Assembly: GCA_035504415.1 (NCBI GenBank)
Contig: DATJRY010000010.1
Span: 242,159-306,158 of the forward strand
From: Candidatus Sulfotelmatobacter sp.
GTDB taxonomy: Bacteria > Vulcanimicrobiota > Vulcanimicrobiia > Vulcanimicrobiales > Vulcanimicrobiaceae
Reading direction: 5' to 3'
Length of the DNA stretch: 64,000 nt
In this document: in pieces, positions 6,988 through 14,901 of the stretch
How the letters are laid out: each line of letters begins with the position of its first letter
Position numbering within the stretch: position 1 is the stretch's first letter
The notes under the pieces: generated by a model
The model's input: only the letters and a program-made list of their open reading frames with translations
The model's database searches: none
Told to the model about the DNA's origin: nothing
Position numbers and translations under genes: made by a program

Positions 6988-8754
6988 TCAGCTCACCTCC
7001 GCGGCAACGTCCGCTTCGCTCAAGTTGCTGATCGGTTCGATGATCTCGATCGGGCGGAACGGCCGGCCGTCGTACTTGCGCAAGCCGTGCAGCCCCTCGA
7101 GCGGGCCGACCACCGCGCGGATCAGCCGCTCGAGCTGTCCCGTGTAGTTGTTCTCCACCACGAACACGTGGGAGGCGCCGCGGAAGAACGCGCGGATCTC
7201 GTCCTCGGGGAACGGCCAGAGGGTGCGCAGCTGCAAGAAGCGGGTCGGAATGCGCATCGCCGCGAGCCGGTCGACGGCCTCCGCGATCGGGCTGCGGTTC
7301 GCGCCGTAGCCGATGATCCCCACGTCGGCGTCGGCGACGCCGTGCAGGATCGCACGCGGCAAGTCAGGCCGCATCGCCTCGAGCTTGCCCATGCGCTTGT
7401 CCATCATGCGCCGGCGGTTGCGCGCGTTCTCGGTGATGACGCCGCGCTCGTTGTGCTCGGAGCCCGCTTCGAGGTGCATCCCGCCTTCGACGCCGGGGAT
7501 GACGCGCGGCGAGACGCCGCTCTCGGTGAACGCGTAGCGCTGGTACTCGCCGAAGGTGACCGCGCCGTCGGCGATCAGCTCGCCGCGGTCGATCCGCACG
7601 CCCGCGAGCTTGGGCGGCGGCAGCGTCATCTTGCTCTGGCAGAGCGCCTGTTCGGTCAACAGGAACACCGGCAGCTGGTACTGGTCGGCCAGGTTGAGCG
7701 CGAGCCCGGCGAACTCGAACGACTCCGAGACGGTGCCGGGCGCGATCACGACCCGCGGGATCTCACCGTGCCCGCCGTAGATCAGCGTGTTGAGGTTGCT
7801 CTGTTCGGTCTTGGTCGGCATCCCGGTCGAGGGACCGGCGCGCGCGCACTCGACGACGACGACCGGGATTTCCAGCGTCCCCGCCAGCCCGATCGCTTCG
7901 GTCATCAGCGACTGCCCCGGTCCGGAGGTCGCCGTCATCGCACGCACGCCGGCGAAGGCCGCGCCGATCGTCATGTTGATGGCGGCCAGCTCGTCCTCGG
8001 CTTGCACCGCGACGCCGCCGAAGCGCGGCAGCTGCTTGGACATCCACTCCAGGATGTCGGTGGCCGGCGTGATCGGATAGCCGGCCATGAAGCGGCAGCC
8101 GGCGACCAGCGCGCCGTACGCGATCGCGTCGTTGCCCATCATGATGAGCCGATCGCCGTCCTCGCTTGCGATCAGGCCGTAGCCGCTGGGCTGCTGCGCG
8201 TAGTGTTCGCGCACGTACAGCTCGCCGGCTTCGATCGCGCGCAGGTTGAGGTCGACGACCTTGTCGCCCTTGCGCTGGTAGACGCCGCGCACGTCCTCGC
8301 GCACGATCGTCGCGTCCATGCCGAGCAGCGCGCCCAGCACGCCCAGCGAGATCGTGTTGCGCACCAGCTCGAGGCCCAGCTCTTCTTTGGCGATCTTGGC
8401 CAGCGGGATCTCGTACCACTGGACGTCGCCGCGCCGCACGTGCTCCGGTATCGTCTCCGCGCTGCTGTCGAAAACGACGAAGCCGCCGGGCCTCATCTCT
8501 TCGATGTGCGCCTCGACGGCTTCCAGGTCGAAGGCAACCAGGACGTCGACGGCATCGGCCATGCCGTAGTCGCGGCTGACCCCCGCACGGATGACGTAGT
8601 TGGTGTGTCCGCCACGGATCCGTGAGGGGAAGTCCTTGTAGGTGTAGACCTCCAAGCCCATCCGCTTGAACACGCCGGCGATCAGGTCGCCTGTCGTCAG
8701 GCTGCCGTCACCGGCTTGGCCGCCGAACATCACTTCGACGCTGTTGAGGATCAT
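6988..8754 (-). CDS. korA: 2-oxoacid:ferredoxin oxidoreductase, fused gamma-alpha subunit
   Basis: 588 residues with the gamma domain first (VMFGGQAGDGSLTTGDL, then DFPSRIRGGHTNYVIRAG, about residues 8-190) and the alpha/pyrimidine-binding domain after it (GNDAIAYGALVAGCRF, GYPITPATDI, AEDELAAINMTIGAAFAG, SGPGQSLMTEAIG). The C-terminal domain has NRSPIAEAVDRL. Fusion of gamma to alpha is the standard arrangement for two-subunit KOR enzymes. I set the start at the ATG at 8754, with GGAGG five bases upstream; the open frame continuing to 9999 is an antisense shadow of the acyl-CoA ligase. It heads the minus-strand run korA-korB-PRK-like-TauE-methyltransferase. CO2-fixing or oxidative use cannot be told from sequence. 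Confidence 0.92.
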   Translation of the reverse strand: MILNSVEVMFGGQAGDGSLTTGDLIAGVFKRMGLEVYTYKDFPSRIRGGHTNYVIRAGVSRDYGMADAVDVLVAFDLEAVEAHIEEMRPGGFVVFDSSAETIPEHVRRGDVQWYEIPLAKIAKEELGLELVRNTISLGVLGALLGMDATIVREDVRGVYQRKGDKVVDLNLRAIEAGELYVREHYAQQPSGYGLIASEDGDRLIMMGNDAIAYGALVAGCRFMAGYPITPATDILEWMSKQLPRFGGVAVQAEDELAAINMTIGAAFAGVRAMTATSGPGQSLMTEAIGLAGTLEIPVVVVECARAGPSTGMPTKTEQSNLNTLIYGGHGEIPRVVIAPGTVSESFEFAGLALNLADQYQLPVFLLTEQALCQSKMTLPPPKLAGVRIDRGELIADGAVTFGEYQRYAFTESGVSPRVIPGVEGGMHLEAGSEHNERGVITENARNRRRMMDKRMGKLEAMRPDLPRAILHGVADADVGIIGYGANRSPIAEAVDRLAAMRIPTRFLQLRTLWPFPEDEIRAFFRGASHVFVVENNYTGQLERLIRAVVGPLEGLHGLRKYDGRPFRPIEIIEPISNLSEADVAAEVS

Positions 8755-8901
8755 GCCGACCTCCGGCGCGGCCGTCCGGCCTGCGCCTTCCTGCGGCCCG
8801 GTGTTCCAAGGTGTCAGGGGGTATCCCTCGTCGGCAGGGGGCCTTCTGGCCAAATGCGGAAAGGCCGCGCGTTGCTTTCTGGGACCGGAGGCCAGCGCTG
8901 G

Positions 8902-10569
8902 ATGAACACCCGTCACTACCCCCACTGGCCGCGCCGGCGACCGTTCGAGATCCCGATCCCGGTCACGAACCTGGCGCACAACCTGCTCACGACGGCGCAG
9001 CGCTACCCCGACCAGCCGGCGATCGTGTACTACGACACGCCGCTGAGCTTCGCGCGGATCGCGCGCGAGGTCGAGGCGGTCGCCGGTTGGCTCGAGCAGC
9101 GGGCGGGGGTACGCCGCGGCGACCGGGTCGTGCTGTTCATGCAGAACTCGCCGCAGTTCGCGATCGCGTACTACGCGATTCTGCGCGCCAACGCGGTGGT
9201 CGTGCCGCTCAACCCGATGCTGGTCACCGAAGAGCTGGCGAAATACGTCGAGGACAGCGGCGCGCAGGTCGCGATCGTCGGCCAAGAGCTGTTGCCCAAG
9301 CTGCAGCCGCTCGCGCCCGCGCCGCTGCGCACGCTGCTGGTCGCCGCCTATAGCGACTACGTCGAGCGCGAGACGCAGCTGAACCTGCCGCCCGCGGTCG
9401 CGGCGCCGGCGGCACCGCTCGACGGCAGCGTCTGCGTCGCCTGGCGCGACGCGCTGGCCGCGAACCTGACGCCGGGCCCCATCACGACCGGCGGCGACGA
9501 CATGTGCCTCTTGCCGTACACCTCGGGGACGACCGGTCGCCCCAAGGGCTGCGTGCACACGCATCGCTCGCTGCAGACGACGACGCTGACGATGGCCAAC
9601 TGGGGCATCTCGACGCCCGGCGCGCGCGTGCTCTCGGTGCTGCCGTATTTCCACGTCACCGGGATGACGTGCGACATGAACCACGCCTTCTACCAGGGCG
9701 CCACGCTGATCATGACGACGCGCTGGGAGTCGGCGACGACGCTCTCGCTGATCGAACGCTATCGCGCGACGACGATGACCGCGATCTCGACCATGGTCGT
9801 CGATCTGCTCGCGAATCCGGACTTCCGCCCCGAGAAGATCGCCTCGCTCACGCACCTGGGCGGCGGCGGCGCGCCGCTCCCCGCCGCCGTCGGCGAGCAG
9901 CTCAAAGGCCGCATGGGCCTGAGCTACATGGAAGGCTACGGCCTGACCGAGACGATCTCGGTCACGCACGCCAACCCGCAAGACCGGCCGAAGCTGCAAT
10001 GTCTGGGCATCCCGACCTTCGGCGTGGACTCACGCGTCATCGACCCCGACAGTCTGGTCGAGCTGGCGCCGAACGAGACCGGCGAGATCGTCATCCACGG
10101 CTCGCAGGTCATGCAGGGCTACTGGAACCAGCCCGAAGCGACGGCCGAGGTGTTCGTCGAGCTCGACGGCAAGCGATTCTTCCGCACCGGCGACCTGGGT
10201 TACGTCGACGACGAAGGATACTTCTTCATGGTCGACCGCCTCAAGCGCATGATCAACGCCGCCGGCTTCAAGGTCTGGCCGGCCGAAGTCGAAACGACGC
10301 TCTTCGCCCACCCCGCCATCAAAGAGGCCTGCGTCATCGCCTCGATCGATCCGCGCAAAGGCGAGCAGGTCAAAGCGATGATCGTCCTGCGCGAGGGCCA
10401 ACACGCGACCGGCGACGAGATCGCCGCCTGGGCGCGCGAGCACATGGCCGCCTACAAAGTCCCGACGCTCTACGAGTTCGTCGACACGCTCCCGCGCTCG
10501 GGCACCGGCAAAGTCCAATGGCGCGAGCTCCAAGAAGCCGACCACCGCAAAACGATGGCCGGCGTGTAG
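8902..10569 (+). CDS. AMP-dependent acyl-CoA synthetase/ligase
   Basis: A 555-residue ANL-superfamily enzyme that adenylates a carboxylic acid and forms its CoA thioester. The P-loop-like A3 motif is YTSGTTGRPKGCVHTH, A5 is YGLTETISV, A7 is FRTGDLGYVDDEGYFFMVDR, and the catalytic Lys is in PRSGTGKVQWREL near the C-terminus. The pattern matches long-chain or medium-chain fatty acyl-CoA ligases. The ATG at 8902 is preceded by GGAGG at 8886-8890. It is divergent from korA, sharing a 147-base intergenic region, so joint regulation is possible. Substrate chain length is not readable. Confidence 0.92.
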   Translation: MNTRHYPHWPRRRPFEIPIPVTNLAHNLLTTAQRYPDQPAIVYYDTPLSFARIAREVEAVAGWLEQRAGVRRGDRVVLFMQNSPQFAIAYYAILRANAVVVPLNPMLVTEELAKYVEDSGAQVAIVGQELLPKLQPLAPAPLRTLLVAAYSDYVERETQLNLPPAVAAPAAPLDGSVCVAWRDALAANLTPGPITTGGDDMCLLPYTSGTTGRPKGCVHTHRSLQTTTLTMANWGISTPGARVLSVLPYFHVTGMTCDMNHAFYQGATLIMTTRWESATTLSLIERYRATTMTAISTMVVDLLANPDFRPEKIASLTHLGGGGAPLPAAVGEQLKGRMGLSYMEGYGLTETISVTHANPQDRPKLQCLGIPTFGVDSRVIDPDSLVELAPNETGEIVIHGSQVMQGYWNQPEATAEVFVELDGKRFFRTGDLGYVDDEGYFFMVDRLKRMINAAGFKVWPAEVETTLFAHPAIKEACVIASIDPRKGEQVKAMIVLREGQHATGDEIAAWAREHMAAYKVPTLYEFVDTLPRSGTGKVQWRELQEADHRKTMAGV

Positions 10570-10600
10570 CGTCCGCTACCTCCGGTAGGCGTCTCTTCGG

Positions 10601-10825
10601 TCATCGACCTGAAATCACGATGATCGAAGAGCCGCTGAACCGTAGCTTCGCACGCCACTTGCCGGCGCGTAGACGCCATGCGGGAGGCGTGATACCCTTC
10701 AATTTCTTGAGGTCGCCGATGCCCGTTGCAGCAAAACGCTCGAGTGCTCCAATGATCGCTCGCGCGTCAGCCGTTGGCAGCTTCGCGAGCTCACGCCGCG
10801 CACGATGATCGTATTCTAGGTCCAC
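10601..10825 (-). CDS. RelE/ParE-type toxin, 3' end apparently frameshifted
   Basis: A 74-codon frame from GTG 10825. The core (EYDHRARRELAKLP, then LKKLKGITPPAWRLRAGKWRAKLRFS) is typical of RelE-superfamily ribosome-dependent mRNA endonucleases or ParE-like toxins. The frame stops at ISGR, but the next frame continues as QVDDRRDAYRR to a TAG at 10575-10577, and this is the conserved RelE C-terminus. Removing one T from the TTT run (10612-10614 on the plus strand as AAA) would restore a full-length 83-residue toxin. So the copy is either a recent frameshift mutant, a slippage site or a sequencing error. A candidate antitoxin gene ends 28 bases upstream. Confidence 0.8.
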   Translation of the reverse strand: MDLEYDHRARRELAKLPTADARAIIGALERFAATGIGDLKKLKGITPPAWRLRAGKWRAKLRFSGSSIIVISGR

Positions 10826-10853
10826 ATGATGCGAGAGGCGCTCGCGGTGCTAT

Positions 10854-11156
10854 CTATTCGATTCCGAGTTGCCTCCGAAGCTCATCGTGCCCCATCCGCT
10901 CGTCGGACGACTGACGCAGCGACTCATCGAGAGCTGCCTGATCCTCGGGTTCGGACTCGATCTCCTCGGCAAGCAATAAGGCGACGAGCGCGGCGTTCCC
11001 GGCGCGAGCAGCTGCCAGAACGTCCTCGGTGAGCACCACCGGGCGTCCCAGCGGCACGACGCGAGCGATGAGCGTCTCGGCGGCCGCAGCCTCTCGATCG
11101 TCGGCTCCTGTTGCCAGCAGGTGATCGTGAACAGTCACGCCTCCCTTTTCCTCCAC
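10854..11156 (-). CDS. candidate antitoxin of the RelE-type module
   Basis: A 100-codon acidic, Ala-rich protein from GTG 11156. GTG 11138 (94 codons) is an alternative, with GGAGG 11 bases upstream. It has a C-terminal stretch RMGHDELRRQLGIE resembling the toxin-binding tail of RelB/Phd-type antitoxins. It precedes the RelE-like gene in the usual antitoxin-toxin order with 28 bases between. I do not recognise a clear DNA-binding N-terminus, so the assignment rests on position, size, charge and the tail. Autoregulation by the pair is expected from the family, but no operator was identified. Confidence 0.6.
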   Translation of the reverse strand: MEEKGGVTVHDHLLATGADDREAAAAETLIARVVPLGRPVVLTEDVLAAARAGNAALVALLLAEEIESEPEDQAALDESLRQSSDERMGHDELRRQLGIE

Positions 11157-11190
11157 GGCTGAGCGGTGCCCCGCAAGCGTCTTTTCGAGT

Positions 11191-11817
11191 TTACGTCGTC
11201 GCGATCGCGTTTGCCGTGTCGACGGCGATGGCGATGGCGCGCGGGAGGCCGAGGGTCTCGGTGCACAGGACGAGGTCGTACTGGCGGCTGTCGTAGAGGT
11301 CGGTGTTGAAGTAGTGGCGCTGGTAGCGCTGGCGCGCTTCGTCGGTACGGGCGATGCGCGCGTCGGCTTCTTCTTCCGGAATGCCGATGCGGCGGGCGAG
11401 CTGCCCGACCCGCCACGCGCGCGACGCGCGCAGCAGGATCGCCAGCACCGGGATGCCGTTGGGGCGCCAGCCCAGCAGGCTGACGCCCCCGTGGCCGATG
11501 ACGACGACGTGGCCGCGCTGCGCCTGATCGACGACGACGTCGCGCACGCCGGCGACGATCTGTTCCTCGGGCTGCTCCCAGGTCTGCATGACCGGCACCA
11601 TCGCGGTCGCCGCGGCCAGGTCGGCGATCAGGCGCGCGCCGGCCGACGGCGGCCGTTCGACGCGCGCGGCGACGAAGTCCGACGGGAGGCCGACGCGCGA
11701 GGCCAGACGCTCGATCATCGCGCGCTCGTCGAGCAGCGTCGCGCCCAGCGCGGTCGCGACGGCTTCGCCGACCGACAGTCCGCCGGCACCGAGTTCCCGG
11801 GAGATGCTCACGATCAC
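11191..11817 (-). CDS. cytidylate kinase-like P-loop protein
   Basis: A 208-residue protein of the cytidylate-kinase-like family (AAA_26). It opens with ISRELGAGGLSVGEAVATALG, which is the degenerate P-loop of that family in place of GxxGxGKS, followed by LLDERAMIERLA and the Arg-rich lid region DARIARTDEARQRYQRHYF. True Cmk enzymes are about 220 residues with a canonical P-loop, so this is more likely a nucleotide-binding regulator or a kinase with an unknown substrate. The GTG start has GGAGG seven bases upstream. It stands alone, with only a TACGAT-type -10 candidate upstream. Confidence 0.85.
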   Translation of the reverse strand: MIVSISRELGAGGLSVGEAVATALGATLLDERAMIERLASRVGLPSDFVAARVERPPSAGARLIADLAAATAMVPVMQTWEQPEEQIVAGVRDVVVDQAQRGHVVVIGHGGVSLLGWRPNGIPVLAILLRASRAWRVGQLARRIGIPEEEADARIARTDEARQRYQRHYFNTDLYDSRQYDLVLCTETLGLPRAIAIAVDTANAIATT

Positions 11818-11912
11818 GACGGTCCCTCCGAGGTCGTGCTACCCGCCGAAAAGCTTCACCCGGCTCTCATCGTACCAGGAACCGGGCGCCGGGAACACGG
11901 CGTTGACCGGAC

Positions 11913-12011
11913 ATGCCCGCCCTCGTCCTTCGCCTCCTGGTCATCGGCGCGACGGCACTCGGCATCTGGGCCGGAGCCGTGCTCCACGCCGCGCGTCTGA
12001 TCGCCAGCTAG
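11913..12011 (+). CDS. possible 32-residue membrane microprotein
   Basis: ATG at 11913 opens a 32-codon frame with one strongly hydrophobic stretch (LVLRLLVIGATALGIWAGAVL) and a short basic/polar end, as in single-pass membrane microproteins. Its TAG shares four bases (CTAG) with the stop codon of the convergent CHAD gene. There is no convincing Shine-Dalgarno site, and such frames occur by chance in GC-rich DNA. I have no family assignment. Confidence 0.3.
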   Translation: MPALVLRLLVIGATALGIWAGAVLHAARLIAS

Positions 12012-12865
12012 CGTTCCCAGAACCGCGCCCCCGGCGCGTTGATCCGTCGCCACGCGTCGTGCCAGCGCTTGCGCGCCTTGGCCGCGCACGCGGCCTCGAC
12101 CAAGATCAACGCTCCGGCCATCAGCGCGTACGGCCCGCCGACCAGCGCGCGCAACGCCGCTTCGGTCGCGACGGCGTCGTGCTGCTCGCCCAGCACGTTC
12201 TGCAGCCGTTTGACGCGGCGCGCGAACCGGGCCGCCGGCTTGCCGCACGCGATTTCGGCGGCCTCGGCGGCGTAGCGCACGCGCTTGGCGCGAATGCGAA
12301 TCTCGTGCAGCTCGGTGTCGCTCGGCGGTCGGCTGCGCTTGCGGACGCTGCTGCGCAGCCGTTTCCAGCTCGCGCGCATGACGTCGGCCAGCGCGTCGCG
12401 TGCCGATTCCCCGGCGCGGGCGCCCAGCACCGGATGCCGGCCCGCCCCGACGATCTTCGCCAGCAGCTCGGCGTAGCGCGCCTCGTGCAGGATCGTGCCG
12501 AGCTGCGCGTACGCGTCGTCGCGCGCGCTTCGGAACGAGGTGAGGACGAGGTAGGCGGACGCGCGGTCGGGGCCGGGCAGCTCGTCGAGATCGCGCTCGA
12601 GCCGCGCGAGCAAGATGTCGGCGTCGCGCACCGTGCCCAGCGCGTCGCCCAGCCAGCGCATCTCCTCGCGCAGCGTCGCGGCCCACGGCACCTCGAGAAA
12701 CGGCTCGAAGCTACGCAGGTCCGAGCGCATCCGCCGCACGGCCAGCCGCGCCCCGTGAACCCCGTCGGGACCGCGGTCGAGCCGCAGCATCGCATCGCAA
12801 CGCAGCAGCTCCTGCGCCGAGCCGGCCAGGCTCGCGCGCACGACTTCGGCGACGAGCTTGCGCAT
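12008..12865 (-). CDS. CHAD domain protein
   Basis: A 285-residue all-helical protein of the CHAD family (conserved histidine alpha-helical domain), whose members bind polyphosphate. Conserved His and basic residues are seen in GVHGARLAVRRMRSDLRSF near the N-terminus and in TELHEIRIRAKRVRYAAE (about residue 190) in the second half. No CYTH domain is fused. The ATG overlaps the TGA of the retropepsin-like gene (TGATG), so it is coupled to it. The function within the cell (polyP granules or phosphate response) is a family inference. Confidence 0.85.
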   Translation of the reverse strand: MRKLVAEVVRASLAGSAQELLRCDAMLRLDRGPDGVHGARLAVRRMRSDLRSFEPFLEVPWAATLREEMRWLGDALGTVRDADILLARLERDLDELPGPDRASAYLVLTSFRSARDDAYAQLGTILHEARYAELLAKIVGAGRHPVLGARAGESARDALADVMRASWKRLRSSVRKRSRPPSDTELHEIRIRAKRVRYAAEAAEIACGKPAARFARRVKRLQNVLGEQHDAVATEAALRALVGGPYALMAGALILVEAACAAKARKRWHDAWRRINAPGARFWER

Positions 12866-14358
12866 CAGCGCTCGGGCCGCATCGCGATGCGGCCACCGTC
12901 GTAATCGAACCACAGGTCCAGGTGCGAGAGAATCTCGTTGCCGACGATCGCGTCGAACGGCAGCTCGATCGCGTCGGCGGCCGGGTTCGCTCCCTGCACG
13001 CCCAGGACGAGGTCCGTGACGGTCAACGGGCCGAGCTGCAGCCGTGCGATCCGGCGCGCGTCCAAACGCACCGACCCTTCGAGAAACTCCTCGGTGCGCT
13101 GCGCGCGCCCCCACGCCGGGAAGATGGCCGGCGTCCACTGCCGGACGAGCGCCGGAAACGCCTGTGCGAACGCGCTGCTGACCTCGACGCCGTACGATCC
13201 CGTGTCGAGGGCGACGTCGGACGCGGTCGTGCCGTCGAAGCGCACGGCCGCCGTCGGCAGCCCTTGATCGAACGACGCCGGCACGACCGTCTCGCGCGGA
13301 TCGGCGAACGTCGCAGCCGCCAGCGGTGGGTCGAGCAGCGCGTAGCGCTGATGCGGTTCGTCGACGTGGAACACCCGCCCCGCGAAGAAATCGTAGCCGA
13401 TGATCCCGTGAAAGCTGGGTCCGGACGGCAGCACCAAGACCGAGGCGTTCGTCAACACGAAGCTGCCGATCTCCAGGCGCGCGGCGACGGCATGCCCGAG
13501 CACGGTCGTCATCCCGCGCTGCGCGGCGTATCCGCTTCCCATGATGATGCTCTGCGTTCCCGTGTCGAGGGTGAAGCGCGAAGTGTCCCCGTTGACGGCG
13601 ACCGCGATCGAGGCTTGGTACCACGGTGGATCGGCGCTGGCCGGCAACGGGCGCTCGGACGCGCCGGGCATGCCGGCGAACAGGCGCGGCTCCGGCAGCG
13701 CCAGCTCGGCGTCGCTCACCGCCCCGGGCGTGACGTCGTCGACCTGCACGTCGAGATCGTCGGCGGCATCGCCGCTCGTCGCGACGTGCCAGCGCCGTGG
13801 GCGCGTGACGCCGGCGAACGGCGCGAAGTCCTCGTAGTCGATCGTGACCACCCGCTTTCCCTCGCGGGTTTGTTCGCGCACGACGCGACCGCTCGCCTCG
13901 TCCACCAAGAACCAGTGCTCGCGGTCGTCGGCGGGGCGGTCGACCACCGCCCACGCCGGCGCGGGGAGCTGCACTTCGCCGGCGAGGCTGCAGTCCGCGT
14001 CGCTGAACGGGAGCAGCGCGTTGGGCAGCCGGTCGATCGGATCGCCTTGCTCGTCGCCCCGCGTCGCGTGCGCGATCCCGTTCCCGTCGGCGCGCCACCG
14101 CACACCGTCCCGCACGCCGGCGTCGTAGTCCATCGCGCCGACCGCGACCGTCGCGCGAAACTCTGCGCCGCGGACCGCGACGCGCACCGGCAGCACGTTC
14201 GTGCCGTTGCGATACGTCCACCGTTCGTGCCGCTGCGCGTAGGCGACCGGCAAGCTCTGCGCCGCATGCAGGCGCGCCAGCACGTCCGGCAAGCCGGCAC
14301 TCGTGGGGTGCACGCCCGCCGGCTGCCAGACCGCGACCGCCAGCAGCGCGGCGATCAC
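12865..14358 (-). CDS. secreted two-lobed retropepsin-like aspartic protease
   Basis: 497 residues from GTG 14358, which overlaps the TGA of the NUDIX gene (GTGA) and gives a clean signal peptide (IAALLAVAVWQPAGVHP). The N-terminal about 240 residues are a beta-rich domain of unknown type. Two aspartic-protease motifs follow: TLDTGTQSIIMGSG (Asp about 265) and ALDTGSYGVEVSS (Asp about 385). Each is followed by a hydrophobic flap and a GIIGYDFF or IVGNEILSHL strand, as in retropepsin monomers. The duplication could allow an intramolecular pepsin-like active site. The substrate and any self-processing are unknown. Confidence 0.82.
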   Translation of the reverse strand: MIAALLAVAVWQPAGVHPTSAGLPDVLARLHAAQSLPVAYAQRHERWTYRNGTNVLPVRVAVRGAEFRATVAVGAMDYDAGVRDGVRWRADGNGIAHATRGDEQGDPIDRLPNALLPFSDADCSLAGEVQLPAPAWAVVDRPADDREHWFLVDEASGRVVREQTREGKRVVTIDYEDFAPFAGVTRPRRWHVATSGDAADDLDVQVDDVTPGAVSDAELALPEPRLFAGMPGASERPLPASADPPWYQASIAVAVNGDTSRFTLDTGTQSIIMGSGYAAQRGMTTVLGHAVAARLEIGSFVLTNASVLVLPSGPSFHGIIGYDFFAGRVFHVDEPHQRYALLDPPLAAATFADPRETVVPASFDQGLPTAAVRFDGTTASDVALDTGSYGVEVSSAFAQAFPALVRQWTPAIFPAWGRAQRTEEFLEGSVRLDARRIARLQLGPLTVTDLVLGVQGANPAADAIELPFDAIVGNEILSHLDLWFDYDGGRIAMRPER

Positions 14359-14897
14359 CGCGTCAACGCCGCCTCGACCGCGGCGCGCAGCGGACTCGCT
14401 TCCGCCTGCCACGCTTCGTTGAACACGCGCAAGATCTGCGCGGTCAAGCCCCAGACGCGCTTGTTCTCGTAGTCGAGGACCAGCGAGGGGATCGTGAGTC
14501 CCGAGTACTCGACGATCCCGTCGGTCAGCGCTTTCGAGAGCACGGTCCGCAGCGGGATCGTGAACATGCCGGCCGTCTCGCTGCCGTCGATGGTGAACGG
14601 TCCCGGCTGCACGATCGCGACGAAGGCGGTGACGTCGAAGTTGTTGCGCCGCTGGCTGACCTCGCGCAGGCGGCCCACGATGCGCACGCGCTCGGGCACG
14701 ACGCCGATCTCCTCCTCCAGCTCGCGCAGCACCGTGCGCTCGAGGTCGCCGCCGTCCTCCGGATCGACCGAGCCGCCGGGCAGGCCGATCTGTCCGGGGT
14801 GGTCGCGCAGATGCGCGCCCCGCTCGACGAACACGATGCCGTGCGGCGGCTCGGCGATGATGGCCACCGCGACGGCGGCCTTACGGCGCTCGCTCAC
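14355..14897 (-). CDS. NUDIX hydrolase, CoA pyrophosphatase type
   Basis: A 180-residue NUDIX protein. The NuCoA signature is HLRDHPGQIGLPGG (residues 29-42 region) and the NUDIX box ends in RELEEEIGV, with the preceding Gly and Glu in GSVDPEDGGDLE. This pair identifies the NudL-like CoA diphosphatases, which cleave CoA and its derivatives to 3',5'-ADP and 4'-phosphopantetheine. The GTG at 14897 is chosen because it lies four bases after the S9 peptidase stop; upstream codons overlap that gene. Its own TGA overlaps the retropepsin GTG. Confidence 0.9.
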   Translation of the reverse strand: MSERRKAAVAVAIIAEPPHGIVFVERGAHLRDHPGQIGLPGGSVDPEDGGDLERTVLRELEEEIGVVPERVRIVGRLREVSQRRNNFDVTAFVAIVQPGPFTIDGSETAGMFTIPLRTVLSKALTDGIVEYSGLTIPSLVLDYENKRVWGLTAQILRVFNEAWQAEASPLRAAVEAALTR

Positions 14898-14901
14898 CGG
14901 G

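Noticed and set aside
8755..9999. Extension of the oxidoreductase alpha subunit by about 415 codons
   Set aside because: It is antisense to the acyl-CoA ligase, and the family start with GGAGG is at 8754.
12866..14221. 737-codon frame joining Arg-rich sequence to the CHAD protein
   Set aside because: Only the last 285 codons look like protein; the rest is a shifted-frame shadow of the retropepsin gene.
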